Part shown: positions 8,181-15,035 of the stretch, in pieces | Layout of the letters: each line of letters opens with the position of its first letter | Numbering within the stretch: position 1 is the first letter of the stretch | Origin: WVZL01 sp041862375 | Lineage (GTDB): Bacteria; Acidobacteriota; Aminicenantia; Aminicenantales; Aminicenantaceae | Length of the DNA stretch: 19,104 nt | Direction of reading: 5' to 3' | NCBI GenBank assembly: GCA_041862375.1 | Contig: JBGVTE010000056.1 | Coordinates: 1 to 19,104 of the forward strand | Made by a program: the position numbers and the translations under genes | The notes under the pieces: generated by a model | Seen by the model: only the letters and a program-made list of their open reading frames with translations | Databases searched by the model: none | What the model was told of the DNA's origin: nothing

Positions 8181-8630
8181 ATGGCCATCGATAATATTGA
8201 ATTATTTATTAGATTACTTCAACTCTCTGTTGTCCCTGTTGTTTTGATTTCTGGGGTCGGACTTTTATTATTGACATTTACAAATCGCTTGGGGCGGACT
8301 ATTGACCGGTCACGTATCTTAGCCAGGGAAATGGATGTGAAGCCGGAGGATGAAAGATGGGAGATCAGGGAGCAATGTAGGATTCTGGTGAAACGTTCGC
8401 AGATGCTTCGCCAGTGTATTTCCTTTGCCTCTTTAAGCATATTTTTCTCGAGTGCAATGATCATTGGCTTATTTTTTTTGTTGTTTCTAGGCTGGCCAAC
8501 AAAGTATTTTATCTTAAGCGCCTTTTTTTTCAGTATGCTGTCTTTGATATTGGCTGTCGTTATCTTTTTGTTGGATATCACTCTTACATTAAAGGCCTTG
8601 AGATTGGAAGTGAATAAATTTTTAAACTGA
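8181..8630 (+). CDS. DUF2721-like small membrane protein
   Basis: 149 aa inner-membrane protein with three hydrophobic segments (about 13-33, 82-103, 108-134). The N-terminus reads LQLSVVPVVLISGVGLLLLTFTNRLGRTIDRSR, the signature part of the DUF2721 family, followed by a charged cytoplasmic-looking helix (45-75). Length and layout fit the family. Its function is unknown in the literature I recall. The gene stands alone, downstream of a dead methyltransferase and facing the TIM-barrel gene. An inverted repeat just after its stop could act in termination. Confidence 0.85.
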   Translation: MAIDNIELFIRLLQLSVVPVVLISGVGLLLLTFTNRLGRTIDRSRILAREMDVKPEDERWEIREQCRILVKRSQMLRQCISFASLSIFFSSAMIIGLFFLLFLGWPTKYFILSAFFFSMLSLILAVVIFLLDITLTLKALRLEVNKFLN

Positions 8631-8637
8631 CTAACGG

Positions 8638-8713
8638 TGTCTTCTTTCTGGCCATCAAATATCTGATCTGATTATTCACCGAGATAAATCGAAGGATATA
8701 TCAGAAGAAGACA
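8638..8713. repeat. Inverted repeat downstream of the DUF2721-like gene
   Basis: TGTCTTCTTTCTG (8638-8650) pairs with CAGAAGAAGACA (8702-8713), a 12-base stem with one bulged base and a 51-base loop. AAC and GTT further out could extend it. No U-run follows. It could be a terminator-like structure for convergent genes or the ends of a small decayed element. Confidence 0.45.
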
Positions 8714-8738
8714 GTTAAAACAGAAGATGAGGAATCCA

Positions 8739-8804
8739 GTTGACATTTCTGAAAAGAGAACGGTGTTCAAGCAGCCCTAAGCTGGGACATTCCGTTCATT
8801 TATC
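8739..8804 (+). repeat. Dispersed repeat, copy A
   Basis: The core 8739-8786 (from GTTGACATTTCTG to CCCTAAGCTGGG) recurs inverted at 14935-14985 with few differences. The right end, CATTCCGTTCATTTATC (8788-8804), recurs at 5901-5917 with one mismatch. Inside it, GAACGG-TGTTC can pair with GGACA-TT-CCGTTC to form an 11-base stem with a 2-base bulge. It abuts the stop codon of the TIM-barrel gene. It could be an IS end, a MITE or a REP-like element. Confidence 0.65.
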
Positions 8805-9749
8805 TCATTTATACCGCCTATAAACTCCAGTTACTGCTTCTACGAATGCTGGGTTTAACTTTGGCAACCAATAGGTATATACTCCATCAGCCAAACCATC
8901 ATTAGTGGCATTCAAAGCAATAGTGAGGCACTTCTTGACATACTCAGGTGTCGGGTTATCCCCCTCTGGCACCACAGAACATCTCGTTGCATACACCGCC
9001 ACTACGAGCAGAACACTTCCGAAAACTCCACCCTCGTTTGTATGATCATCCAGGAATTTGCGAAACTCCGTTATCTGTGGCAAAAGATACTGGGTTTCGT
9101 GATGGTTACAGTGCGGAAAGAGGTAGGGGAGAATTACACCATCAATGGCTCCTTTCTCCACATGCGGCTTGATATTATTGTGCCACCCATAATAAACTGC
9201 AACTAATAAAGCCAAATGAGGAGTAATCTTACGAGCCTCATCCATCATTTTCTTACAATAATCTGGAGTAAACTTATATTTAACATTTGTAGCGAAATCA
9301 TCGATAATGAGCCCTTTGATTATCGGATATTTTTCAGCCAGCTTTGCACATTCCACTGCCCAACGCACGTAGTCACCGCCAAAAGGCTCAGGCTCGCCTT
9401 CCGTAGGTGCAGTTAAATAAAGCCACAATCTGATTCCTCTCTCTTGAAATATTGGAGCCATCAGCTCAAAATCTTCCCAATCCCACGGCCTTTTCCATAC
9501 CAGGTGCATATAATCGCGGGCACCAATATCCCTCAGGATGTGAACCAATCCATAAATATGCGTCCTTCCTTCAGGGCCTTTCCTGACATCGTCCAGGAAA
9601 TAATCCCCTTTAATATAATCAATTCTTTCTAAATTAGTCAGCAGAGCAGGTTTGTCACAATAGACAACTTCAACAGAACTTACTCCTAATCCCAGCACTA
9701 TACTTGCGACTACACAAAATCCTGCTAGATTCACGAATTTAACTTTCAT
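8805..9749 (-). CDS. Exported TIM-barrel-like protein, possible glycoside hydrolase
   Basis: I do not recognise the exact family. The start chosen is the ATG at 9749 (314 aa): AAGGAG at 9758-9763 sits 8 bases before it, whereas the longer frame from 9773 would translate that ribosome site. Residues 1-30 are a signal peptide. The mature part shows alternating strands and helices as in a (beta/alpha)8 barrel: MHLVWKRPWDWEDF, IRLWLYLTAPTEGEP, IIKGLIIDDFATN (D150, D151 at a strand end, where barrel glycosidases keep acids), ALLVAVYYGW, and AIDGVILPYLFPH. An HCNHHE cluster (213-218) could bind metal. The general look is of an uncharacterised sugar-active or DUF4434-like barrel; this is inference. 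The gene stands alone, and a dispersed repeat begins at its stop. Confidence 0.8.
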   Translation of the reverse strand: MKVKFVNLAGFCVVASIVLGLGVSSVEVVYCDKPALLTNLERIDYIKGDYFLDDVRKGPEGRTHIYGLVHILRDIGARDYMHLVWKRPWDWEDFELMAPIFQERGIRLWLYLTAPTEGEPEPFGGDYVRWAVECAKLAEKYPIIKGLIIDDFATNVKYKFTPDYCKKMMDEARKITPHLALLVAVYYGWHNNIKPHVEKGAIDGVILPYLFPHCNHHETQYLLPQITEFRKFLDDHTNEGGVFGSVLLVVAVYATRCSVVPEGDNPTPEYVKKCLTIALNATNDGLADGVYTYWLPKLNPAFVEAVTGVYRRYK

Positions 9750-9818
9750 TTTTTTCACTCCTTTTGACTTCATTATTATACTAACAAATACTGCAATTCA
9801 TTCAAATAGTTGGAAACC

Positions 9819-10007
9819 TCATTCCTTATAAATCGTAACAGGTTTAAGAGCCTCTTGTATGTGATAAAGATTTGTAATGGCATAAACATTTTCACTAATG
9901 TTGTAAACTCGAGGCTTTCCCAAACCAAGGGATTGAGCTTGGATGAAACCGACCAGGCCTAAAAACAATACCAAAATAATAAAATATTTTATATTTACCC
10001 CTCGCAT
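9819..10007 (-). pseudogene. N-terminal fragment of an exported protein
   Basis: A short frame encodes a clear signal peptide (KYFIILVLFLGLVGFIQAQ) followed by KPRVYNISENVYAITNLYH and a stop after about 40 mature residues. The phrase after the signal resembles the start of exported metallo-beta-lactamase-fold proteins, but too little remains to name it. GAGGGG (9998-10003) is correctly spaced before an ATA codon at 9990-9992, where an ATG would be expected, suggesting loss of the start; the in-frame ATG at 10005-10007 has no ribosome site. Most likely a decayed, truncated gene. Confidence 0.4.
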
Positions 10008-10203
10008 ATTTGGGAAAAGAATAACAACGAATGCGAGAAGAGTCAAATTGATAGTATTCTATGACTTGGTGCTGTGAATAAAGCGGGTTGGATGCATTGG
10101 CGCATAATGTAATATTTAACGAGATATCTTGAGTCAGATAACAGAATAGAATAAAGAATTTATTGGAAGCCATAAACCAGAATCGGTAGATTCAATTACC
10201 CCT

Positions 10204-10728
10204 CTAAAACAGAAACGGGATAAACAGCCTTGTTGTTTTCATATATTCCACATATTCATCGCCAAATCTCTGGATGTTCTCCCTCTCTTCAACTCTGGCA
10301 GTAGCAACTAAAAAAACCGTCGCCACTAAAACCAGCACAGTCGAAGTTAATGATACTTGCTTAAAGAATATCCCCCAGGCCCCGAACAGCAGAGAGCTGT
10401 AGAGAGGATGGCGGATATACTTGTATGCGCCTATGGTCACCAAGTTCGTTGTATTCTCAATATTACCTTTCGGTTGGCCAATCACGCGGAGTAGGTAGAA
10501 TCCATGGATTACCAGGAATAGGGAGATAATTAACAACACCCATGCAAAGATTTTCAGGGAGGCCAAAGGATTTTGGAACCAGTATCTCATGTTTAACAAA
10601 AGCAAAACCAGGATGGACTCAAAGGCAAAGAACCGGTAGAAACCGTGAGACCGCCAATTACGCAAGGATGGCCATGATACCCAGAGAATCCCCGCAGATA
10701 CAACTACAAAGATGGTGATTTTTAACAT
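10204..10728 (-). CDS. ICMT/PEMT-like integral membrane methyltransferase
   Basis: Small membrane methyltransferase of the isoprenylcysteine carboxyl methyltransferase-like group. The 174-aa form from the ATG at 10728 is chosen because GAGGGA (10736-10741) lies 7 bases before it; a TTG five codons earlier would overlap that site. About four to five hydrophobic segments (3-19, 35-47, 58-81, 110-123, 127-144). Family motifs: GAYKYIRHPLYSSLL with R106-H-P-x-Y110, and a C-terminal E148-E-x-E..F..EY..Y that together bind SAM. Substrate unknown; bacterial members may act on lipids or small molecules. It follows the M23 gene on the same strand after 80 bases. Confidence 0.88.
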   Translation of the reverse strand: MLKITIFVVVSAGILWVSWPSLRNWRSHGFYRFFAFESILVLLLLNMRYWFQNPLASLKIFAWVLLIISLFLVIHGFYLLRVIGQPKGNIENTTNLVTIGAYKYIRHPLYSSLLFGAWGIFFKQVSLTSTVLVLVATVFLVATARVEERENIQRFGDEYVEYMKTTRLFIPFLF

Positions 10729-10808
10729 TTTGTTATCCCTCAATGTATTTAGAATATATGATTTTTATTTTTGTGCTCGCGTCAAATCTCTCACAATTCT
10801 CCTCAATT

Positions 10809-11996
10809 TTATCTTCTTATTCTTCCTTTTTTTACATTTCTCACTTCCACAATATCACTTGCCATGCTGCAATTTCCCAGGAAATCCCAGGCCTTTACTG
10901 TAATTGTGTATTGGCCGTCAGGGAATCTTGGATTTCCTGATGCATCTACCGCTGCTGTATTCCAGGCGTAATCTTGAGCAGAGAGGTCTATTTTTCCAAA
11001 TTCACCTGTTCCATCCGTGTTTGTAATGATGTAATAGGAGAAAACCTTATCCCCGGTTATGCCGAATGGATGAAAAATTTTGTAATGCTTGAAGACGGTA
11101 AAGACACGTTCTCTTCCGTAAAGCTCAAGATTGTTAATGATTATTTTTGTGAAATCGAAAGATTTTTTATAGACCGGCTGAATGTTGTTTCCGGAAATTT
11201 CATATTCTATTCTTGTGACACACAGACGGTCACCAAAGCCGAAGTCTTTTGAGTGTGCGAATTCTCCCTGATCTCTCATGCCGACGACTATATCTACGTC
11301 TCCACGGACAACCGTGGGATTGATATCTTCAAAGAAAATATCCGTATTGTTTTGAAAATAAGAAAAAGGAGTTCTGATAACAGGAGGTTGAGTGTCCACA
11401 TAATAAAAATATTTATCGGGGCAGACGCAGTTTATATTTTCAATATCATTCCAGGAGCCGTTTTCTAAAAAGACTCTGTTCAGATGAACATGAGACAATC
11501 CCAAAAAATATACATCTGCAATATAGTCGCCCTGGTAAATATAATCTCCTTCTTGAAATTGAATATTATTCACATGAGCATACAACCATCCATTTCCAGG
11601 TCTGTCACCTTCTGTATCTCCAATAATTATATATCCAGAGGTTACGCCTGATTTGACATATCCAGATTCCACTGAATAGAGCTTTGTTCCGTTTTCAACA
11701 ACTATATCCAGGCCGTCGTGAAAATAGGCAAGCGATTTATCTTCAGATGCCTGATACAGTCCATAGTTGTTTATAATCCAGAGATTTTCGATAAGGTTCT
11801 CATATTCATCTTGTGAGATTCCCGGCCTCTGATGGGGCCATGGAAGCTTTTCTTCAGAGGAAATAGCGGCATGTTGAATGTCATCTGGTTCAGAATTCCT
11901 GTAAGAGCTCTCAGTGCTGTATGGGTATACGAAAAACAATGAAATTGACAATAAGGATAATAATAAAAGAGATAAAAATGATATTTTTTTATTCAT
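10809..11996 (-). CDS. Exported M23-type zinc metallopeptidase
   Basis: Probable lysostaphin/LytM-type peptidase, a class that usually cuts peptidoglycan peptides. The start is the ATG at 11996 (395 aa): AAGGAG at 12006-12011 is 9 bases upstream and a signal segment (3-24) begins at once; an ATG 24 codons earlier has no ribosome site. The catalytic set looks complete: H93xxxD97 (zinc ligands) in YFHDGLDIV, H141 in LYAHVNN, and H169-V-H171 in LSHVHLN. The core is thus about 85-180. The C-terminal ~190 residues from TQPPVIRTP onward are beta-rich with an Ig-like finish (DGQYTITVKAWDFLGN, 360-375), perhaps for binding. It lies between the S15 hydrolase and ICMT-like genes on one strand, with an 88-base gap before it. 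Confidence 0.88.
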   Translation of the reverse strand: MNKKISFLSLLLLSLLSISLFFVYPYSTESSYRNSEPDDIQHAAISSEEKLPWPHQRPGISQDEYENLIENLWIINNYGLYQASEDKSLAYFHDGLDIVVENGTKLYSVESGYVKSGVTSGYIIIGDTEGDRPGNGWLYAHVNNIQFQEGDYIYQGDYIADVYFLGLSHVHLNRVFLENGSWNDIENINCVCPDKYFYYVDTQPPVIRTPFSYFQNNTDIFFEDINPTVVRGDVDIVVGMRDQGEFAHSKDFGFGDRLCVTRIEYEISGNNIQPVYKKSFDFTKIIINNLELYGRERVFTVFKHYKIFHPFGITGDKVFSYYIITNTDGTGEFGKIDLSAQDYAWNTAAVDASGNPRFPDGQYTITVKAWDFLGNCSMASDIVEVRNVKKGRIRR

Positions 11997-12084
11997 GACG
12001 GCGCTCTCCTTAGGGATAAGAAATTCCTTTTCTCGAGGGATGTCTGATTGTAAGTCTTTTGACTGCATCGGAGCTTTTCCGGTT

Positions 12085-14586
12085 CTATGGAAGATTTTTA
12101 ACTGATTTAAGTTTCTCTTCGGGGATCACAGGAAGCAGGATGTGAGACGGATATTTCTTGCTGTGGAAAATCTTTTGTTCCGCTTTTACATAATCAGTTT
12201 CCTTCTCGTTATGGCCGCCTGTATTCAAGTTGCGGGAGAACATCGGGAAGGAGGCAGAAGACACTTCCACCCGGAGGGAATCTCCTTCGCGGATGGTTAT
12301 CCCTGACTGCCAGAGATCAAGGGTGTATTTGTAGATCTTGCCAGGAGTTAGAAGCTCTGGTTGCTTCATGGACTGATGAAAGCGGGCGCGAATTTTCCCT
12401 TCAGCGAGTGTATAGGTCTTATCCTGCTTTGTCACCCAGACCAGGCGCATAAACCAGTCTGTGTCTTTAGCCGAAGTGGAAGCGTACAAGACAGCAGAGA
12501 TCGGCCCGGCAAAAGTCAGAGGTTTTTCCAATGGCTTTGTTTGGTAAACGAGGATATCGGACCTGGATTGGGTTGTCTTCTCATGGTGTGCCTCTGCTTC
12601 TTTTTTCTTCTCTTCCACAGATTTCACCTTTTTCTCTTCCTCTTCTGATTCCTCGTAAAAATCAGGATTTGGCGTCGGGTCACCTGGATCATAAACATAG
12701 GAATCGTGTGGCATATCTTCTGGAAGCAGCTCAGGGCTCAGCCATCCGTCTCCTTTAGATGTGTTGGCTTTTCCCCTGCTGTGGAGATGCCATTTCTGGA
12801 ATTGGGTAAAGGACAATGGGTATGTCTCGTCATGGAGCCATTTATTGGTCCCCATGACAAAGATACTCACAAGGGGCTCCTTGACGATTCCGTTATCGAT
12901 GCCTTTCAGCCAGTAGTCGAACCACCGCAAGTAGGCCTTTTGCATATCTATAATAGCTTGGGGACCGAACTCAAGATCTCCAATACGTCTCTGGGCCTGA
13001 GCCGTATGACCCCAGGGCCCCAGGATGAGCTTCTGGTAGGGATGTCCGTGAGATTTCATTCTGAGGTAGTTGAGTTTGGATCCGATGCCGTCTCCGTCGA
13101 ACCAGCCTGACTGGTGAAAAACAGGTATGCGGACATTCCCTAAATGCTCTAGAAAGTTGGCTCTTTCCCAGTAAGCATCGTTTGTGGGATGCTCAATCCA
13201 TTTTCTCCAGTATGGATTTTCCTTACCCAGGATTTTTTTGTCCAGATCGATAACAGGAAGGCCGCGCAGAAGCTTTTTGTATTTCTTTTCTAAAATGCTG
13301 CTCATGGCAACTCCTGAAAGATCGGCTGTGGCTTCGCTTTCCAAGACATCTGCCCACCAGATAGATCCCAATATAAAAAAGACACCGTATTCGTAAGGAA
13401 TGTTGTAAAAGGGATCAGGCGGGGAGACATTGGGAATGATAGTAACCAGGTGGGGAGGCTTTTCCCTGGCTGCCCACCACTGAACCCATCCTACGTACGA
13501 TCCTCCGATCATCCCTACTTTTTTGTTCGACCAGGATTGAGAGGCAAGCCACTCGATGGTGTCATAACCGTCCTGAGGCTCATTGATAAAAGGCTCCCAG
13601 GTGCCGGAGGAAGAGAAGCGTCCGCGGCAGTCTTGGACAGCAAAGGCATATCCGCGGCGGGCAAAATAGCGCGCCTGAAGCTCTACCATCTCTTTTTTAT
13701 AAGGAGTGCGGGTGAGGATCACTGGAAATTTCCCTTCCGCTTTCGGCAGGTAAAGGTTGGTTGAGAGTTTAATGCCGTCCCGCATGGGAACTTCGATATT
13801 GTGCTGTTCTTTCACCTCAAATTTTGGCGTGGAGAGGAGCGGATCTTCCTCTGGTTTCTGCAGCAGAATTTCGAATTCCTCTCTCACGTAAGCCGCATTC
13901 TGTGCGGGAACTTCGGCAAGATAGAGCTTATCATTGTCATCCACCCAGAGAGTGATGTCTACGCCCGGGATTGCGTAGACGAACTTTTTAAATTTCATGT
14001 CTTTTCCGGAGATGCTTCTTTCTTCCTCTTCCTTGAATTCGAGAGAGCCCTCCATCATGACTCCGGGGATAATAAACATCGGGATAGTCTGTTTCTCCCC
14101 CTTCTGTTTATCGTAGGCTCTTACAGCCATGCTCATTAATGCAGGTGAATAGTTTTCAAAGAGCACAGCTCCGTTTTTGAGCTCTATAGTCACAGTCTTT
14201 TCTTTGAAGGTCCTGGTGACGATGCTTCCTTCACGCGTGAATTCCATTAATCCCTGTGGGGATTTCTGGGTAATTTTTGTCCATATTCCGTCTTTGTCTG
14301 TTTCGATATCGGTCACGATTGTCACGGTCTGTCCTGCCAAGGCTATAGTTGAGGTGTTCGAGAATCTCCCTTGTTTTTCCCATTTGAATTCGATGGTGAC
14401 AACCGGGTCTTCGTTCACATAGACTCTGAAGATACCGTCATCACTGAAACCAGCAAGGGATGCAGGGAGTGCTTCGGCTTTCTGAGGTTCGGATTGTTGC
14501 GGATAGCTGGATATGTAAAAGATCGAGAGAGAGAACAGGAGAGCAAAGAATATAAAGGATCTTATTATATTTTTTCGTTTTCTCAT
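12085..14586 (-). CDS. Exported CocE/NonD-type (S15 X-Pro peptidase family) hydrolase
   Basis: Large exported acyl hydrolase or peptidase of the CocE / X-prolyl dipeptidyl-peptidase S15 family. The start is the ATG at 14586 (833 aa), with GGAGGG at 14591-14596; an in-frame TTG at 14598 lies inside that site. Residues 8-28 are a signal peptide. A beta-rich N-terminal domain (about 45-240) of unknown role precedes the hydrolase, which starts near 260 (EVPMRDGIKLSTNLYLP). Catalytic residues: S363 in IGGSYVGW, D497 in SGWFDGDG, H527 in GPWGHT. The C-terminal jelly-roll (about 570-820) is interrupted by a lysine/glutamate-rich stretch at 645-672. It reads into the M23 gene after 88 bases. Substrate could be proline dipeptides, esters or amides. 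Confidence 0.93.
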   Translation of the reverse strand: MRKRKNIIRSFIFFALLFSLSIFYISSYPQQSEPQKAEALPASLAGFSDDGIFRVYVNEDPVVTIEFKWEKQGRFSNTSTIALAGQTVTIVTDIETDKDGIWTKITQKSPQGLMEFTREGSIVTRTFKEKTVTIELKNGAVLFENYSPALMSMAVRAYDKQKGEKQTIPMFIIPGVMMEGSLEFKEEEERSISGKDMKFKKFVYAIPGVDITLWVDDNDKLYLAEVPAQNAAYVREEFEILLQKPEEDPLLSTPKFEVKEQHNIEVPMRDGIKLSTNLYLPKAEGKFPVILTRTPYKKEMVELQARYFARRGYAFAVQDCRGRFSSSGTWEPFINEPQDGYDTIEWLASQSWSNKKVGMIGGSYVGWVQWWAAREKPPHLVTIIPNVSPPDPFYNIPYEYGVFFILGSIWWADVLESEATADLSGVAMSSILEKKYKKLLRGLPVIDLDKKILGKENPYWRKWIEHPTNDAYWERANFLEHLGNVRIPVFHQSGWFDGDGIGSKLNYLRMKSHGHPYQKLILGPWGHTAQAQRRIGDLEFGPQAIIDMQKAYLRWFDYWLKGIDNGIVKEPLVSIFVMGTNKWLHDETYPLSFTQFQKWHLHSRGKANTSKGDGWLSPELLPEDMPHDSYVYDPGDPTPNPDFYEESEEEEKKVKSVEEKKKEAEAHHEKTTQSRSDILVYQTKPLEKPLTFAGPISAVLYASTSAKDTDWFMRLVWVTKQDKTYTLAEGKIRARFHQSMKQPELLTPGKIYKYTLDLWQSGITIREGDSLRVEVSSASFPMFSRNLNTGGHNEKETDYVKAEQKIFHSKKYPSHILLPVIPEEKLKSVKNLP

Positions 14587-14831
14587 GATTCCCTCCAATA
14601 ATGCTTTAATTTTATTGGATCATTCCACTTTATTTTACTTCTAAACTGAGTAAAATATTCACCTGGATTATTCAAAAAAACTGTTAATATTAAATATTAG
14701 CTCTTTACAAAGGTCTTACACAAGATTCAGTTCAACAATTTCTTTGATGCACTGATTTTTATTCCTGTCTTGAATATTTCATTTTTTTCTCTGATTCCTT
14801 TTTATACTGCTTTGTAGAGTAGGAGGAAATA

Positions 14832-14930
14832 ATGGATAATGAGACAGGTGATGATCAGGGCAAGCCTGAGCAGAGGCAGTGTGGATCTCGGGAAAGCGGG
14901 GCAGAAGATATCAGGATGTCAAAAGACTAA
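14832..14930 (+). CDS. Possible 32-aa peptide or gene remnant
   Basis: AGGAGG at 14821-14826 lies 5 bases before the ATG. The frame encodes a very polar peptide, MDNETGDDQGKPEQRQCGSR and on to RMSKD, then TAA. No hydrophobic part and no family resemblance. It is richer in G+C than its flanks and sits inside the segment bounded by the 15-base repeats. It could be a true small protein, the head of a lost gene, or chance. Confidence 0.25.
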   Translation: MDNETGDDQGKPEQRQCGSRESGAEDIRMSKD

Positions 14931-14934
14931 TTTT

Positions 14935-14985
14935 CCCCAGCTTAGGGCCTGATTGGAACACAGCTCTATTTTCAGAAATGTTAAC
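14935..14985 (-). repeat. Dispersed repeat, copy B
   Basis: Read on the minus strand this is GTTAACATTTCTGAAAATAG through CCCTAAGCTGGGG, matching copy A (8739-8786) at most positions with a 2-3 base insertion in the middle. It lies in the gap between the M56 gene's 3' end and the S15 hydrolase start. Confidence 0.65.
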
Positions 14986-15035
14986 AGAAGTTGACGCGGA
15001 GGAGAATCAAATCTTTTTATACTGCTTCTTTCGTC

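Larger units (their letters stand above)
14798..15027. repeat. 15-base direct repeat flanking a 200-base segment
   Basis: CTTTTTATACTGCTT occurs at 14798-14812 and again, identical, at 15013-15027. The 200 bases between hold a short open frame with a strong ribosome site and copy B of the dispersed repeat. The arrangement may reflect an insertion with target duplication or a local duplication. Confidence 0.5.

Noticed and set aside
9895..10173. 92-codon minus-strand frame over the signal-peptide stub
   Set aside because: Out of frame with the clear signal peptide and with no family resemblance.
10745..10785. TTGACG at 10780-10785 as the promoter of the ICMT-like gene
   Set aside because: The nearest -10-like hexamer (TATATT) is 21 bases away, outside the normal spacing.
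12706..13110. 134-codon plus-strand frame
   Set aside because: Antisense shadow of the S15 hydrolase, which has a complete catalytic triad.
14770..14808. TTGAAT and TATACT as a promoter for the 32-codon frame
   Set aside because: They are 27 bases apart, too far for a sigma70 promoter.
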